Notes under the pieces: generated by a model
Seen by the model: the letters and a program-made list of their open reading frames with translations, nothing else
What the model was told of the DNA's origin: nothing
The model's database searches: none
Position numbers and translations under genes: made by a program
Part shown: piece by piece, positions 26,398-35,622 of the stretch
Layout: each line of letters begins with the position of its first letter
Position numbering within the stretch: position 1 is the first letter of the stretch
Source: Bacillota bacterium
Lineage (GTDB): Bacteria > Bacillota > Clostridia > Saccharofermentanales > DTU023
DNA length: 64,000 nucleotides
Assembly: GCA_023389255.1 (NCBI GenBank)
Contig: JAEWER010000019.1
Location: 124,001-188,000, forward strand
Direction of reading: 5' to 3'

Positions 26398-27354
26398 ATG
26401 AAACAAAAAAAATTTGGTACCAAGATTGCCATTGTAGGTGCAGGTAAAGTAGGAGCTAACCTAGCATACGTTATGTCGATAACGCATGCTTGTGATGATT
26501 TAGTTTTGATTGATATCAATCACGACTTAGCCGAAGGTGAGGCGATGGACATTCTGCACGGTTTACCTTTCTTAAATCAGATGAAAGTACGCTGCGGCGA
26601 TTATAGCGAAGTTAAAGATGCAGATATTATCGTAATGGCAGCTGGTGCAGGCAGAAAGCCGGGCGAGACACGTCTAGATCTAGCTGTTAAAAATTGCCAA
26701 ATTGCCAAATCTGTAACGACAGAGATCATGAAACATTACAATGGTGGCGTGATCGTGGTAGTTGCCAACCCTGTAGATGTATTAACTTATAAAATGATTG
26801 AATGGTCGGGTTTACCTGCAAACACCATTGTTGGTTCTGGCACAGTACTAGATGGTATTCGTTTCCGTACGCACTTAGCGAAGAAATTTGGCATTGATAT
26901 GAAGAATATCCATGCCTATATTCTGGGTGAACATGGTGACGGTCAATTCCCATCATGGAGCTTTAGCAAGATTGCTGGTTTTGGTATTGATGAGTTCTGC
27001 AGAGTTTCGGGCATGACCTTAACTGAAGCGGAAAAAGAAGAAATAGCATTGCAAACCAAGACTGCAGGTGCTGAAATTATTAAGCGCAAAGGTGCTACTT
27101 TCTACGGTATTGGTGTAGCGGTCGAAGAAATTTGTAAATCCTTGTTACACGATGAAAATACCATTCGTACAGTAGGCGCTAAACTGAGCGGTGAGTTTGG
27201 TATTTCAGATGTGGTACTAAATGTGCCATGTATTGTAGGTGCAGAAGGTATCGTCAAGATTTTAGAGTTGGAATTACCAGCAGATGAGTTAGCAAAACTA
27301 CAGAAAGCTGCTGACAACATTAAGGCCACTTTAGAGGTTGTTAAAAACATTTAA
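26398..27354 (+). CDS. Lactate/malate-type 2-hydroxyacid dehydrogenase
   Basis: 318 residues from ATG 26398, chosen over the open codons from 26374 because TTTAGGAG sits just before it. It is an NAD-dependent enzyme of the L-LDH/MDH superfamily: GAGKVGAN (NAD-binding), DILHGLPFL, GRKPGETRLDLA, VVVANPVDVLTYKM, the catalytic His in ILGEHGDGQFPSWS. Overall it looks like clostridial L-lactate dehydrogenase. The residue before KPGETR, position 102 in LDH numbering and the classic specificity switch, is Arg as in malate dehydrogenases, where lactate enzymes usually have Gln. Substrate is therefore open: pyruvate, oxaloacetate or another 2-oxoacid. Confidence 0.88.
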   Translation: MKQKKFGTKIAIVGAGKVGANLAYVMSITHACDDLVLIDINHDLAEGEAMDILHGLPFLNQMKVRCGDYSEVKDADIIVMAAGAGRKPGETRLDLAVKNCQIAKSVTTEIMKHYNGGVIVVVANPVDVLTYKMIEWSGLPANTIVGSGTVLDGIRFRTHLAKKFGIDMKNIHAYILGEHGDGQFPSWSFSKIAGFGIDEFCRVSGMTLTEAEKEEIALQTKTAGAEIIKRKGATFYGIGVAVEEICKSLLHDENTIRTVGAKLSGEFGISDVVLNVPCIVGAEGIVKILELELPADELAKLQKAADNIKATLEVVKNI

Positions 27355-27386
27355 AACAGCTGAAGTTCTTTATTTTCAAATTAAGA

Positions 27387-27410
27387 GAGGCTAGCTACGA
27401 AGCTAGTCTC
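27387..27410 (+). terminator. Weak terminator-like hairpin after the dehydrogenase
   Basis: GAGGCTAGC/GCTAGTCTC stem with a TACGAA loop, followed by ATTCATAT rather than a clean T run; it may only attenuate. Confidence 0.45.
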
Positions 27411-27495
27411 ATTCATATCTAATATCAATAAAACACAAATAGCTACTGTGTAATAATAGCAGGCGTTATCAATGATTATTCAAACGAGGTACAGT

Positions 27496-28443
27496 ATGAA
27501 AAAAACTATTTCGGTTTTACTTGCTGTTGCCATGTGCTTGTTTTTAGTCGCTTGTGCAGGCGAGCAGAAAACAACTCAAACCACAGGCAAAGCAGAGCAA
27601 ACTCAAGTTGCAAATACAGCTGAAACCAATGTGCAAAACAAAGGCCAGTCAGCTATTACTTTCTACGGTTCAACTACTTTAGCTCCCGTAGTTTCCAAAA
27701 TTGCAACTAACTTTACTGAAGAATTTGAAAAATGGAATAAAGTAGATTCCAGTTTGCCAGAAGAGAATATCGCAGTTTTTGTTGCGTCAGCTGGCTCAGG
27801 TGCAGGTGTTAAAGCTGTTATTGATAATACAGCAGATTTTGGCATGCTAGCACGTGAAGTAAAAGATGAAGAGAAGCAAAAAATTAAAGATTATCAAGAG
27901 TACAAACTGGGTTTAGATGCTTTAACTATTTCAGTTAACCCAGAAAGTCCTCTCTTACAAGTTAAAGACGACATCACTAAAGAAGAGTTGAAAAAAATCT
28001 TTTCAGGCGAATACAAAACTTGGAAAGAATTTGACGCTTCCTTGCCTGCTGAAGATATCGTTTTAGTAATTCGCGATTTAGGTGGTGGAGCTCATGAAGT
28101 TTTCCAAAAGAAAGTTATGGGAGAAACAGAAGTAGCGGCAAATGCTATTCAAGCTCCTTCTATGGGCGCTCTGGTACAAAAAGTTATCGAAAACAAGAAT
28201 GCCATTGGCTACGCTTCTTTCGGCATGGTTAGACAACATCAAGATGAGTTAAAGCCTCTGAAAGTAGAAGGCGTTGAGCCAACCGCAGAAAACATTCTTT
28301 CTGGTGCTTATGATATTTCTCGTCCGTTGGTAGTGGTTGGTTCCGGTGAGCTGACCGGTAGCAAGGCAAAGTTTATGGAATATCTGCAATCAGCAGAAGG
28401 AACTAAAGTTATCGAAGACATGGGCTTTATTGCTAATAAATAA
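27496..28443 (+). CDS. pstS: Phosphate-binding lipoprotein PstS
   Basis: A 315-residue extracellular solute-binding lipoprotein for phosphate. A lipobox ends the signal peptide (FLVACAGEQ, Cys near residue 20). A Thr/Gln-rich linker leads into the binding fold: TFYGSTTLAPVVSKIA near residue 60 binds phosphate, with GSGAGVKAVIDNTADFGMLAREV further on. The start at 27496 has a CGAGGT site; the longer frame from 27472 would put charges before the signal peptide. It is followed 10 bases later by pstC. No phoU or phoB/R gene is nearby, so the usual Pho control is not evident here. Confidence 0.95.
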   Translation: MKKTISVLLAVAMCLFLVACAGEQKTTQTTGKAEQTQVANTAETNVQNKGQSAITFYGSTTLAPVVSKIATNFTEEFEKWNKVDSSLPEENIAVFVASAGSGAGVKAVIDNTADFGMLAREVKDEEKQKIKDYQEYKLGLDALTISVNPESPLLQVKDDITKEELKKIFSGEYKTWKEFDASLPAEDIVLVIRDLGGGAHEVFQKKVMGETEVAANAIQAPSMGALVQKVIENKNAIGYASFGMVRQHQDELKPLKVEGVEPTAENILSGAYDISRPLVVVGSGELTGSKAKFMEYLQSAEGTKVIEDMGFIANK

Positions 28444-28453
28444 TGCATAGATT

Positions 28454-29317
28454 ATGCGTAGATTAAAGGAATGGAGTGTAGCAATCCTCTGTCGAGGAGC
28501 AGCGCTATGCTCCATTTTATTGTTTGGTTTTGTTTTATTTTATATTTTGCATGAGAGTTTAAGTTTCTGGAGAGAAGACGGATTAGTACAATCTTTTTCT
28601 ACTCACTGGCAACCTCTAAATGATCAATTTGGCATGCTTATAGCACTTCTAGGGACTGTGAGTGTTGCTTTGTTAGGCGTGCTCATTTCGCTGCCGATAG
28701 CGCTAGGCATTACAATTTTTGCTACCTGTTACTTAACCACTAGATGGCGCACTTTAATGGGATCGTTTTGCGACATGCTTGCAGGCATCCCTTCTGTTGT
28801 TATGGGATTTTTTGGTCTGATTGTATTGTTACCTATGATTGAAAACTCTTTTGCGTTATCCACAGGAGAAAGTGTGCTCTCTGCTGGAATTTTGTTAGCT
28901 GTAATGTTACTTCCCTATGAGATATCGGCTCTTTTGGAAACAGCACAGCAGTTGCTTGAGCGCTACTGGCAAACAATTTTAACATTTGGTGTAAGCAAAG
29001 CGTATTTTGCTAGGCGTTTTTTATTGCCCAATTTGAGAGTTTCTCTGATATCTAGTTTCCTTTTGGCTTTTGCAAGAGGTGCAGGAGAAACAATGGCCGT
29101 AATGATGGTTATTGGTAATAGCAATCTTTTACCATCATTTTTGGGCAAAAGTTCAACCATCCAAGGGCGTATAGCTTTAGAGATGGGCATGGCAGTAGTG
29201 GGAGGTAAGCATTATCAAGCTTTATTTGCTTCTGCCTTTATATTGACGCTACTAATTCTATTAGTTAATTTGACACAAGCATTATTCCAAAAATGGGTGC
29301 AACATGAACAAAACTAG
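28454..29317 (+). CDS. pstC: Phosphate ABC transporter permease PstC
   Basis: 287 residues with six membrane helices and the ABC permease loop (EAA-type, ILTFGVSKAYFARRFLLP). The first helix region RGAALCSILLFGFVLFYILH and the GIPSVVMGFFGLIVLLP stretch are typical of PstC. It forms the channel with PstA. It lies 10 bases after pstS and its last 14 bases overlap the start of pstA. Confidence 0.93.
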   Translation: MRRLKEWSVAILCRGAALCSILLFGFVLFYILHESLSFWREDGLVQSFSTHWQPLNDQFGMLIALLGTVSVALLGVLISLPIALGITIFATCYLTTRWRTLMGSFCDMLAGIPSVVMGFFGLIVLLPMIENSFALSTGESVLSAGILLAVMLLPYEISALLETAQQLLERYWQTILTFGVSKAYFARRFLLPNLRVSLISSFLLAFARGAGETMAVMMVIGNSNLLPSFLGKSSTIQGRIALEMGMAVVGGKHYQALFASAFILTLLILLVNLTQALFQKWVQHEQN

Positions 29318-30140
29318 TAAACATTATCTGCTTAACAGCCTATTTTATGCCTACTTGTTGTTGGCGTGTGGTTTGTTGCTAGGTTTTGTATTGTTGTTTA
29401 TCAAATTTATGTTGTGGCAGAGTGCTAGCTTACCTAGTTGGTATCAATTCACTTCTGGAGCCTCAGCCTTCGGACAAAGAGGTGGATTGTTATCTGCCAC
29501 TATTGGCAGTTTGTGTTTAGGATTTGGTGCAGCAGTTATCGCAGGTGTATTGGCGATGCTAGTTGCAGTAGCAGACTATCTCTATATTAAAAGTGTGACG
29601 CTACGTCGTGTTTTGCAGAGCGTGATTCGAACTATGGCAAGTGTACCGTCTACTGTACTCGGTTTGTTTGGCTACGCTTTTTTTGTACAACGCTTACAAT
29701 TTGGCTTGTCCCTGATTGCAGGTATGTTAACTTTAGCTATTATGATTTTCCCTTACCTAGAACTCCGCTTCTATAAGCAATTAAATGAAATAGACATAAA
29801 CCTAGTTAATACGGCTAAAGCTTTTGGTGTTAAACGCCAATACTTGCTTTGGTATTTATTGCTTCCTTTAATTCGCAAACAAGCCTTACGCAGTGTAGCT
29901 TTACAGATGAGTTTTGCGATGGGGGCAACAGCTCCGCTTATGATGACAACAGGTGTACTTAATGCACCTGTCCCTAGTAGCTTAAGTGATCCGGTTATGT
30001 CTTTGCCACACCATCTCTATCTTATTTTGAGCCAAGGTCTAGACAGAGCGGAAGCATATCAAACCTGTACGATTCTATTGCTTTTAGTATTCGTAATAAA
30101 TGTAGGAGCTTTTTTGCTAACCCTAGAGAAAAATGTGTAA
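29304..30140 (+). CDS. pstA: Phosphate ABC transporter permease PstA
   Basis: 278 residues, six membrane helices. Landmarks are SVPSTVLGLFGYAFFV in the core and the coupling-helix segment NTAKAFGVKRQYLLWYLLLP. It pairs with PstC; translation is coupled through a 14-base overlap. pstB follows after 9 bases. The sequence is more diverged than PstC but the order pstS-C-A-B leaves little doubt. Confidence 0.93.
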   Translation: MNKTSKHYLLNSLFYAYLLLACGLLLGFVLLFIKFMLWQSASLPSWYQFTSGASAFGQRGGLLSATIGSLCLGFGAAVIAGVLAMLVAVADYLYIKSVTLRRVLQSVIRTMASVPSTVLGLFGYAFFVQRLQFGLSLIAGMLTLAIMIFPYLELRFYKQLNEIDINLVNTAKAFGVKRQYLLWYLLLPLIRKQALRSVALQMSFAMGATAPLMMTTGVLNAPVPSSLSDPVMSLPHHLYLILSQGLDRAEAYQTCTILLLLVFVINVGAFLLTLEKNV

Positions 30141-30149
30141 GAGGTTATT

Positions 30150-30899
30150 ATGCATAATATTTTGAAATGTCACGATTTGACAGTTAGCTATGGAGCTAAA
30201 GAGATATTGCACCAGATCAATACTACGATTCCAGCAAAACAGATTACAGCTATCATTGGACCGTCAGGTGGTGGCAAATCAACTTTTCTTTTCAGTCTCA
30301 ATCGTTTGATCGAAGAGCGAGGAGGAAAAATTAAAGGGGATATCCGCTTAGATTTGACTTGTCAAAAGCCGGCACAAAGTATTTTAGATTTACCGAAAGA
30401 AGAACTTAGGCAAACGTTAGGAATGGTTTTGCAAGAACCTGCTATTTTTCCGTTTAGCGTAAAAGAGAATTTGCGTTTTGTTTTGCGCTACTATGGTCTT
30501 CCGGCAAATGATGATGCCTTGCTATCATTATTGGCTAAAGTTGGGTTGAGGCAAGAAGTTGAATTGAAACAGCCTGCTCTATCGCTATCGGGTGGACAAA
30601 AGCAGAGGCTAGCAATCGCTAGAACCATTGCGATGAAGCCACAAGTACTCTTACTCGATGAGCCCTGTTCACAACTGGATATTGGCAATACAGAATTGAT
30701 CGAAAAATTGCTCTTAAACCTAAAACAAGAGATGACAATTGTTTTGGTTACGCACAATTTGGCACAAGCCAAGCGTATTGCAGACAGAGTTTTATTTATT
30801 TTAGACGGCAAACTAATTGAAACAAGTAGTAAAGAAAAAATATTTTCTAACCCTCAAAGGAAATTAACTGCCGAATATTTACAAGGTGTGTTCGGCTAA
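30150..30899 (+). CDS. pstB: Phosphate ABC transporter ATP-binding protein PstB
   Basis: 249-residue ABC ATPase that powers phosphate import. Walker A is IGPSGGGKST near residue 40, the signature LSGGQKQRLAIART, Walker B VLLLDEPCSQLD and the switch His in VLVTHN. The Ser in EPCSQLD replaces the Thr-Ser-Ala usual in PstB, so it is slightly diverged. It is the last gene of the pst operon; no terminator is visible before the rpsL promoter. Confidence 0.93.
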   Translation: MHNILKCHDLTVSYGAKEILHQINTTIPAKQITAIIGPSGGGKSTFLFSLNRLIEERGGKIKGDIRLDLTCQKPAQSILDLPKEELRQTLGMVLQEPAIFPFSVKENLRFVLRYYGLPANDDALLSLLAKVGLRQEVELKQPALSLSGGQKQRLAIARTIAMKPQVLLLDEPCSQLDIGNTELIEKLLLNLKQEMTIVLVTHNLAQAKRIADRVLFILDGKLIETSSKEKIFSNPQRKLTAEYLQGVFG

Positions 30900-30918
30900 G
30901 CACTCACAGGATATACTC

Positions 30919-30947
30919 TTGCAAAAGAAAAGGCTAATTGCTATCAT
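30919..30947 (+). promoter_or_regulatory. Promoter of the str operon
   Basis: TTGCAA (30919-30924), 17-base spacer, TATCAT (30942-30947), 64 bases before rpsL. Confidence 0.6.
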
Positions 30948-31011
30948 CTTATGGACTCTTTTTGCGAGGGTCTATTTCTTTTGTCATTTTTAGAGGAAAG
31001 GAGGAAGCAAG

Positions 31012-31437
31012 ATGCCTACATATAACCAACTGGTTCGTAGAGGTCGCTTAACCAAAGAGGAAAAGTCAAAATCACCTGCTTTGCAAATGGGTATGAACAC
31101 GCTGAAAAAGCGTGAATCACTGTACCATTCGCCCCAAAAACGTGGTGTTTGCACTGTGGTTAAAACAACCACCCCGAAAAAACCTAACTCAGCATTGCGC
31201 AAGGTTGCTCGTGTGCGTTTGACTAACCAAGCAGAAGTAACCGCATACATTCCTGGCATTGGTCACAACTTACAAGAGCACAGCGTTGTAATGATTCGCG
31301 GTGGCCGTGTAAAAGACTTGCCTGGTGTGCGTTACCACATCATCCGTGGCACATTGGATGCCGCAGGTGTTGCGAACAGAATGCAAGGTCGCTCTAAGTA
31401 TGGAGCAAAGAGACCTAAGGCCGCTAAAACTAAGTAG
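31012..31437 (+). CDS. rpsL: 30S ribosomal protein S12
   Basis: 141 residues; the S12 core [36 protein letters not shown] and [17 protein letters not shown] is unmistakable. The two lysines linked to streptomycin sensitivity (TPKKPNS and RVKDLPG) are wild type. It is a decoding-site protein of the small subunit. A GGAGG site precedes the ATG. It heads the rpsL-rpsG-fusA-tuf order, with an unusually long 143-base gap before rpsG. Confidence 0.99.
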   Translation: MPTYNQLVRRGRLTKEEKSKSPALQMGMNTLKKRESLYHSPQKRGVCTVVKTTTPKKPNSALRKVARVRLTNQAEVTAYIPGIGHNLQEHSVVMIRGGRVKDLPGVRYHIIRGTLDAAGVANRMQGRSKYGAKRPKAAKTK

Positions 31438-31461
31438 CGGTAGGAGATCGGTTGGACACAA

Positions 31462-31491
31462 TTGACAGAAAGTAGCCTGCTTCCTTATTTA
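31462..31491 (+). promoter_or_regulatory. Possible internal promoter before rpsG
   Basis: TTGACA (31462-31467), an 18-base spacer and TATTTA (31486-31491) in the 143-base rpsL-rpsG gap. The -35 is consensus and the -10 is poor, so the call is tentative; the gap could instead hold S7 autoregulatory leader RNA. Confidence 0.4.
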
Positions 31492-31580
31492 ATAGATACA
31501 GGTCTTTCTGGCTGACACGTTCAAACCGTGAGTACCTATGATTTCGGTTATCCGTATGATCATGAAAGGAGGGAAGACAA

Positions 31581-32051
31581 GTGCCAAGAAAAGGCCATGT
31601 ACCCAAAAGAGAAGTTCTTCCAGATCCCGTTTACCATGATGTTCGCGTGGCAAAATTAGTTAACACCGTGATGTTAGATGGTAAAAAAGGTCTGGCTCAA
31701 CGTATTGTCTATGGTGCTTTCGACATCGTGCGTGAGCGCAGTGGACAAGATCCATTAGAAGTATTTAACCAAGCTCTTGAGAATGTTATGCCTCAATTAG
31801 AGGTCAAAGCTCGTCGTGTTGGTGGTTCGAACTACCAAGTTCCTATCGAGGTTCGCCCCGATCGCCGTCAAACCTTGGCTTTGCGCTGGTTAGTGGGTGC
31901 TGCTCGTGGTAGAAATGAGCGCACCATGAAAGAGCGTTTAGCAGGTGAGTTGCTGGATGCTCTAAATAGCACCGGCTCTGCATTCCGCAAGAAAGAAGAA
32001 ATGCACAGAATGGCAGATGCCAACCGTGCCTTCGCTCACTACAGATGGTAG
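31581..32051 (+). CDS. rpsG: 30S ribosomal protein S7
   Basis: 156 residues, the standard S7 length. It starts with GTG after a strong AAAGGAGGG site. Conserved blocks are [51 protein letters not shown] and [24 protein letters not shown] [20 protein letters not shown] at the C-terminus. It nucleates assembly of the 30S head. It is followed 51 bases later by fusA. Confidence 0.99.
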   Translation: MPRKGHVPKREVLPDPVYHDVRVAKLVNTVMLDGKKGLAQRIVYGAFDIVRERSGQDPLEVFNQALENVMPQLEVKARRVGGSNYQVPIEVRPDRRQTLALRWLVGAARGRNERTMKERLAGELLDALNSTGSAFRKKEEMHRMADANRAFAHYRW

Positions 32052-32102
32052 TAGGCGAATTAACTACCAATTACTATAACGATAGGGAAGGAGCAAGTCC
32101 GA

Positions 32103-34175
32103 ATGCCCAGAGAATTCTCTCTTGAGAATACCCGTAATATCGGTATTATGGCTCACATCGATGCCGGTAAAACAACCACTACGGAACGTATTCTGTACTA
32201 CACTGGTAAAATTCACCGCATCGGCGAAACCCACGAGGGTGGAGCAACTATGGACTGGATGGTTCAGGAAAAAGAGCGCGGTATCACTATTACATCGGCG
32301 GCAACCACTGCTCAATGGCGTAACTGCCGTATTAACATTATCGACACCCCGGGTCACGTTGACTTCACCGTTGAAGTTGAGCGTTCCTTGCGTGTGCTCG
32401 ACGGAGCAGTAACCGTCTTCTGTGCAAAGAGCGGTGTCGAACCACAAACCGAGACCGTATGGCGACAAGCTGACACATATAAAGTTCCTCGTATGGCTTA
32501 TGTCAATAAGATGGACATTATGGGTGCAGACTTCTATCGTGTCTTAGACATGATGGTTGATCGCTTAGGAACTACTCCCGTAGCACTGCAATTACCGATT
32601 GGTAAAGAAGAAAACTTCAGCGGTATCATCGATTTAATCAAGATGAGAGCAGAAGTTTACGAAGATGCCGAAGGTAAAAACGTAAAAGAAACCGACATTC
32701 CGGCAGACATGGTCGACATGGCTAACGAATGGCGTGAAAAGATGATTGACACCTTGGCTGGCATGGATGATGAGCTGGCGATGAAGTATTTGGAAGATGA
32801 AGAAATCACCGAAGATGAGATTCGCCAAGTTATCCGTCGTCTAACCATTTCAGCAGAAATCACTCCTGTATGCTGTGGTTCATCCTACAAAAACAAGGGT
32901 GTGCAAATGATGCTGGATGCCATTGTCGATTATATGCCGTCACCTGTTGATATTCCGCCAATTGAAGGTGTTGTACCTCAAACCGAAGAAGAAACTAATC
33001 GTAAAGCCGATGACAATGAGCCTTTCTCAGCTTTGGCATTCAAGATTATGACCGACCCCTTCGTAGGTAAGTTATGTTTCTTCCGTGTCTACTCAGGTAC
33101 TTTAAAAGCAGGTAGCTACGTTTACAACTCCACTAAGGGTAAGCGCGAGCGTATCGGTCGTATTCTGATGATGCACGCTAACCACCGAGAAGAGATCGAC
33201 GAAGTTAGAGCTGGTGATATTGCCGCTGCTGTTGGTCTGAAAGATACCTCAACTGGTGATACTCTGTGCATAGAAGATTCACCTGTAATTTTGGAGTCCA
33301 TGGAGTTCCCTGATCCCGTTATCTCGGTAGCTATCGAGCCTAAGTCCAAAGCTTCACAAGAAAAGCTGATCGTGGCTTTAGGCAAACTGGCTGAAGAAGA
33401 TCCTACATTCCGTACTAATACCGACCCCGATACTGGACAAACATTGATTTCAGGTATGGGTGAGTTGCACTTAGACATTATCGTTGACCGTCTATTCCGT
33501 GAGTTCAAGGTTGAAGCTAATGTTGGTGCGCCTCAAGTTGCTTATAAAGAAACCATTACCAAACCTGCTAAGGCACAAGGTAAGTTTGTACGTCAGTCTG
33601 GTGGTCACGGTCAGTATGGTGATGCAGTCATCGAAGTCGAGCCTTTAGAGCCCGGCTCAGGATATGAATTCGTCAACAAGATCGTTGGTGGTGTAGTTCC
33701 TAAAGAATTCATCAAGCCCATCGACGAAGGTGTCCAAGAGGCAATGCTCTCTGGTACCATCGCTGGCTTCCCAGTTGTCGATGTGCGTGTAACATTGGTC
33801 GACGGTTCATACCACGATGTTGACTCATCAGAAGTCGCCTTCAAAATTGCTGGTTCAATGGCATTTAAAGAAGCTATGCGCAAAGCTGCTCCTGTCTTGC
33901 TCGAGCCGATGATGCGTGTAGATGTTGTAACACCCGATGAATACATGGGTGATGTCATGGGCGATCTGTCCTCAAAGCGTGGCCAGATTATCGGCAATGA
34001 GATGAATGGCAGAACTGTGATGGTCAAAGCATTCGTACCGCTGTCAGAAATGTTTGGTTACGCAACAACTCTGCGTTCCAGAACACAAGGTCGTGGTACA
34101 TTTGTAATGCAGATTGACCACTTCTCACCAGTACCCAAGAATCTCACAGAAGATATCATGGGCAAGAAAGCCTAA
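32103..34175 (+). CDS. fusA: Elongation factor G
   Basis: 690 residues, a full-length translocation GTPase. G1 is [14 protein letters not shown]2 [12 protein letters not shown]3 DTPGHVDF, G4 NKMD; later domains show the EF-G landmarks [14 protein letters not shown] and [35 protein letters not shown] site precedes the ATG. The next gene is tuf, with its own promoter between. Confidence 0.99.
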   Translation: MPREFSLENTRNIGIMAHIDAGKTTTTERILYYTGKIHRIGETHEGGATMDWMVQEKERGITITSAATTAQWRNCRINIIDTPGHVDFTVEVERSLRVLDGAVTVFCAKSGVEPQTETVWRQADTYKVPRMAYVNKMDIMGADFYRVLDMMVDRLGTTPVALQLPIGKEENFSGIIDLIKMRAEVYEDAEGKNVKETDIPADMVDMANEWREKMIDTLAGMDDELAMKYLEDEEITEDEIRQVIRRLTISAEITPVCCGSSYKNKGVQMMLDAIVDYMPSPVDIPPIEGVVPQTEEETNRKADDNEPFSALAFKIMTDPFVGKLCFFRVYSGTLKAGSYVYNSTKGKRERIGRILMMHANHREEIDEVRAGDIAAAVGLKDTSTGDTLCIEDSPVILESMEFPDPVISVAIEPKSKASQEKLIVALGKLAEEDPTFRTNTDPDTGQTLISGMGELHLDIIVDRLFREFKVEANVGAPQVAYKETITKPAKAQGKFVRQSGGHGQYGDAVIEVEPLEPGSGYEFVNKIVGGVVPKEFIKPIDEGVQEAMLSGTIAGFPVVDVRVTLVDGSYHDVDSSEVAFKIAGSMAFKEAMRKAAPVLLEPMMRVDVVTPDEYMGDVMGDLSSKRGQIIGNEMNGRTVMVKAFVPLSEMFGYATTLRSRTQGRGTFVMQIDHFSPVPKNLTEDIMGKKA

Positions 34176-34200
34176 TATTGAGTGTGAGACGCTGTATTCA

Positions 34201-34228
34201 TTTACAAATAAACTCTGTTGTGTACAAT
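34201..34228 (+). promoter_or_regulatory. Promoter of tuf
   Basis: TTTACA (34201-34206), a 16-base spacer and TACAAT (34223-34228) in the fusA-tuf gap. It would allow extra EF-Tu over EF-G. Confidence 0.65.
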
Positions 34229-34287
34229 TAGAGTTGCGATTTTAGTTTTAGCATGTCCTAGAAAGACATACCTAAGGAGGATCCCAC

Positions 34288-35490
34288 ATGGGTAAACAAA
34301 AATTTGAGAGAAATAAGCCTCACGTTAACGTAGGTACCATTGGCCACGTTGACCACGGTAAAACAACTTTAACAGCTGCTATCACCAAGGTTTTAGCCAT
34401 GAAGGGTGGTTCCAGCTACACCGATTACGCCAGCATCGACAAAACTCCTGAGGAGCGTCAACGTGGTATCACCATCAACTCCTCACACGTTGAGTACGAA
34501 ACCGATGCACGTCACTACGCTCACGTTGACTGCCCTGGCCACGCCGACTACATCAAGAACATGATTACCGGTGCTGCTCAGATGGATGGTTCAATCCTGG
34601 TAGTTTCAGCTTCTGACGGTCCTATGCCTCAAACCCGTGAGCACATCCTGCTCGCTCGTCAGGTAGGCGTTCCTGCAATCGTAGTTTTCATGAACAAATG
34701 TGACCAAGTTGACGACGAAGAGTTGCTCGACTTAGTTGATATGGAAATCCGTGAACTGCTGAATGAGTATGACTTCCCCGGCGATGATACTCCTATCATC
34801 CGTGGTTCAGCTCTGAACGTTATCGAGTCCAGCAGCACAGATCCTAGCGCACCTGAGTATGCATGCATCAATGAGCTGATGGAAGCTGTTGATACCTTCA
34901 TTCCTACTCCTGAGCGTCCTACAGATCTGCCTTTCGCAATGCCTGTTGAAGACGTATTCACCATCACTGGTCGTGGTACTGTTGCTACCGGTCGTGTTGA
35001 GCGTGGTATCATCAAGGTCAATGATCCCGTAGAAATTGTCGGTCTGCAAGATGAGCCTCGTGCTTCAGTTGTTACCGGTGTTGAAATGTTCCACAAGATG
35101 ATGGATCAAGGTGAAGCTGGTGACAACGTTGGTTGCTTACTGCGTGGTGTTCAACGTAACGAAGTTGAGCGTGGTCAAGTTATCGCCAAACCTGGTTCAG
35201 TCCACCCTCACACCAAGTTCGAAGGTCAAGTTTACGTCTTAACCAAGGATGAAGGTGGTCGTCATAAACCCTTCTTCAGCGGTTACCGTCCTCAGTTCTA
35301 CTTCCGTACAACTGACGTAACTGGTATTGCAAACTTACCCGATGGTGTTGAAATGTGCATGCCTGGTGACCACGTCACCATCAGCGTTGACCTGATCACC
35401 CCCATCGCTGTTGAGCCTGGTTTGAAATTCGCTATCCGCGAAGGTGGTAAAACTGTTGGTTCAGGTACCGTTTCTAAGATCTTAGACTAA
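34288..35490 (+). CDS. tuf: Elongation factor Tu
   Basis: 400 residues. GTPase motifs [38 protein letters not shown] are complete; domains 2 and 3 end with [11 protein letters not shown]. It brings aminoacyl-tRNA to the ribosome. An AAGGAGG site precedes the ATG, and a strong terminator follows. Codon choice is strongly biased, as expected of a highly expressed gene. Confidence 0.99.
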   Translation: MGKQKFERNKPHVNVGTIGHVDHGKTTLTAAITKVLAMKGGSSYTDYASIDKTPEERQRGITINSSHVEYETDARHYAHVDCPGHADYIKNMITGAAQMDGSILVVSASDGPMPQTREHILLARQVGVPAIVVFMNKCDQVDDEELLDLVDMEIRELLNEYDFPGDDTPIIRGSALNVIESSSTDPSAPEYACINELMEAVDTFIPTPERPTDLPFAMPVEDVFTITGRGTVATGRVERGIIKVNDPVEIVGLQDEPRASVVTGVEMFHKMMDQGEAGDNVGCLLRGVQRNEVERGQVIAKPGSVHPHTKFEGQVYVLTKDEGGRHKPFFSGYRPQFYFRTTDVTGIANLPDGVEMCMPGDHVTISVDLITPIAVEPGLKFAIREGGKTVGSGTVSKILD

Positions 35491-35511
35491 GATAATTAGG
35501 AATAGCTAACC

Positions 35512-35543
35512 AAGGACAAGAGCCCAGCTCTTGTCCTTTTTTT
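35512..35543 (+). terminator. Terminator of the str operon
   Basis: AAGGACAAGAGC/GCTCTTGTCCTT, 12-base stem, short loop, followed by a T run. Confidence 0.93.
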
Positions 35544-35622
35544 ATTTGTGATTTTCAAAACTGTGTATCTTCTACCTAGTTTTAATATACTGTATGCACG
35601 AATACGTCACGGAGGAGAAGGT

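Noticed and set aside
30491..30811. Minus-strand frame inside pstB
   Set aside because: Shadow of an intact ABC ATPase gene without any motif of its own.
32064..32468. Minus-strand frame of 134 codons inside fusA
   Set aside because: Opposite-strand shadow of a strongly conserved gene.
35548..35622. Longer N-terminus of the large surface protein
   Set aside because: It would come before the signal peptide and includes the GGAGGAG ribosome site.
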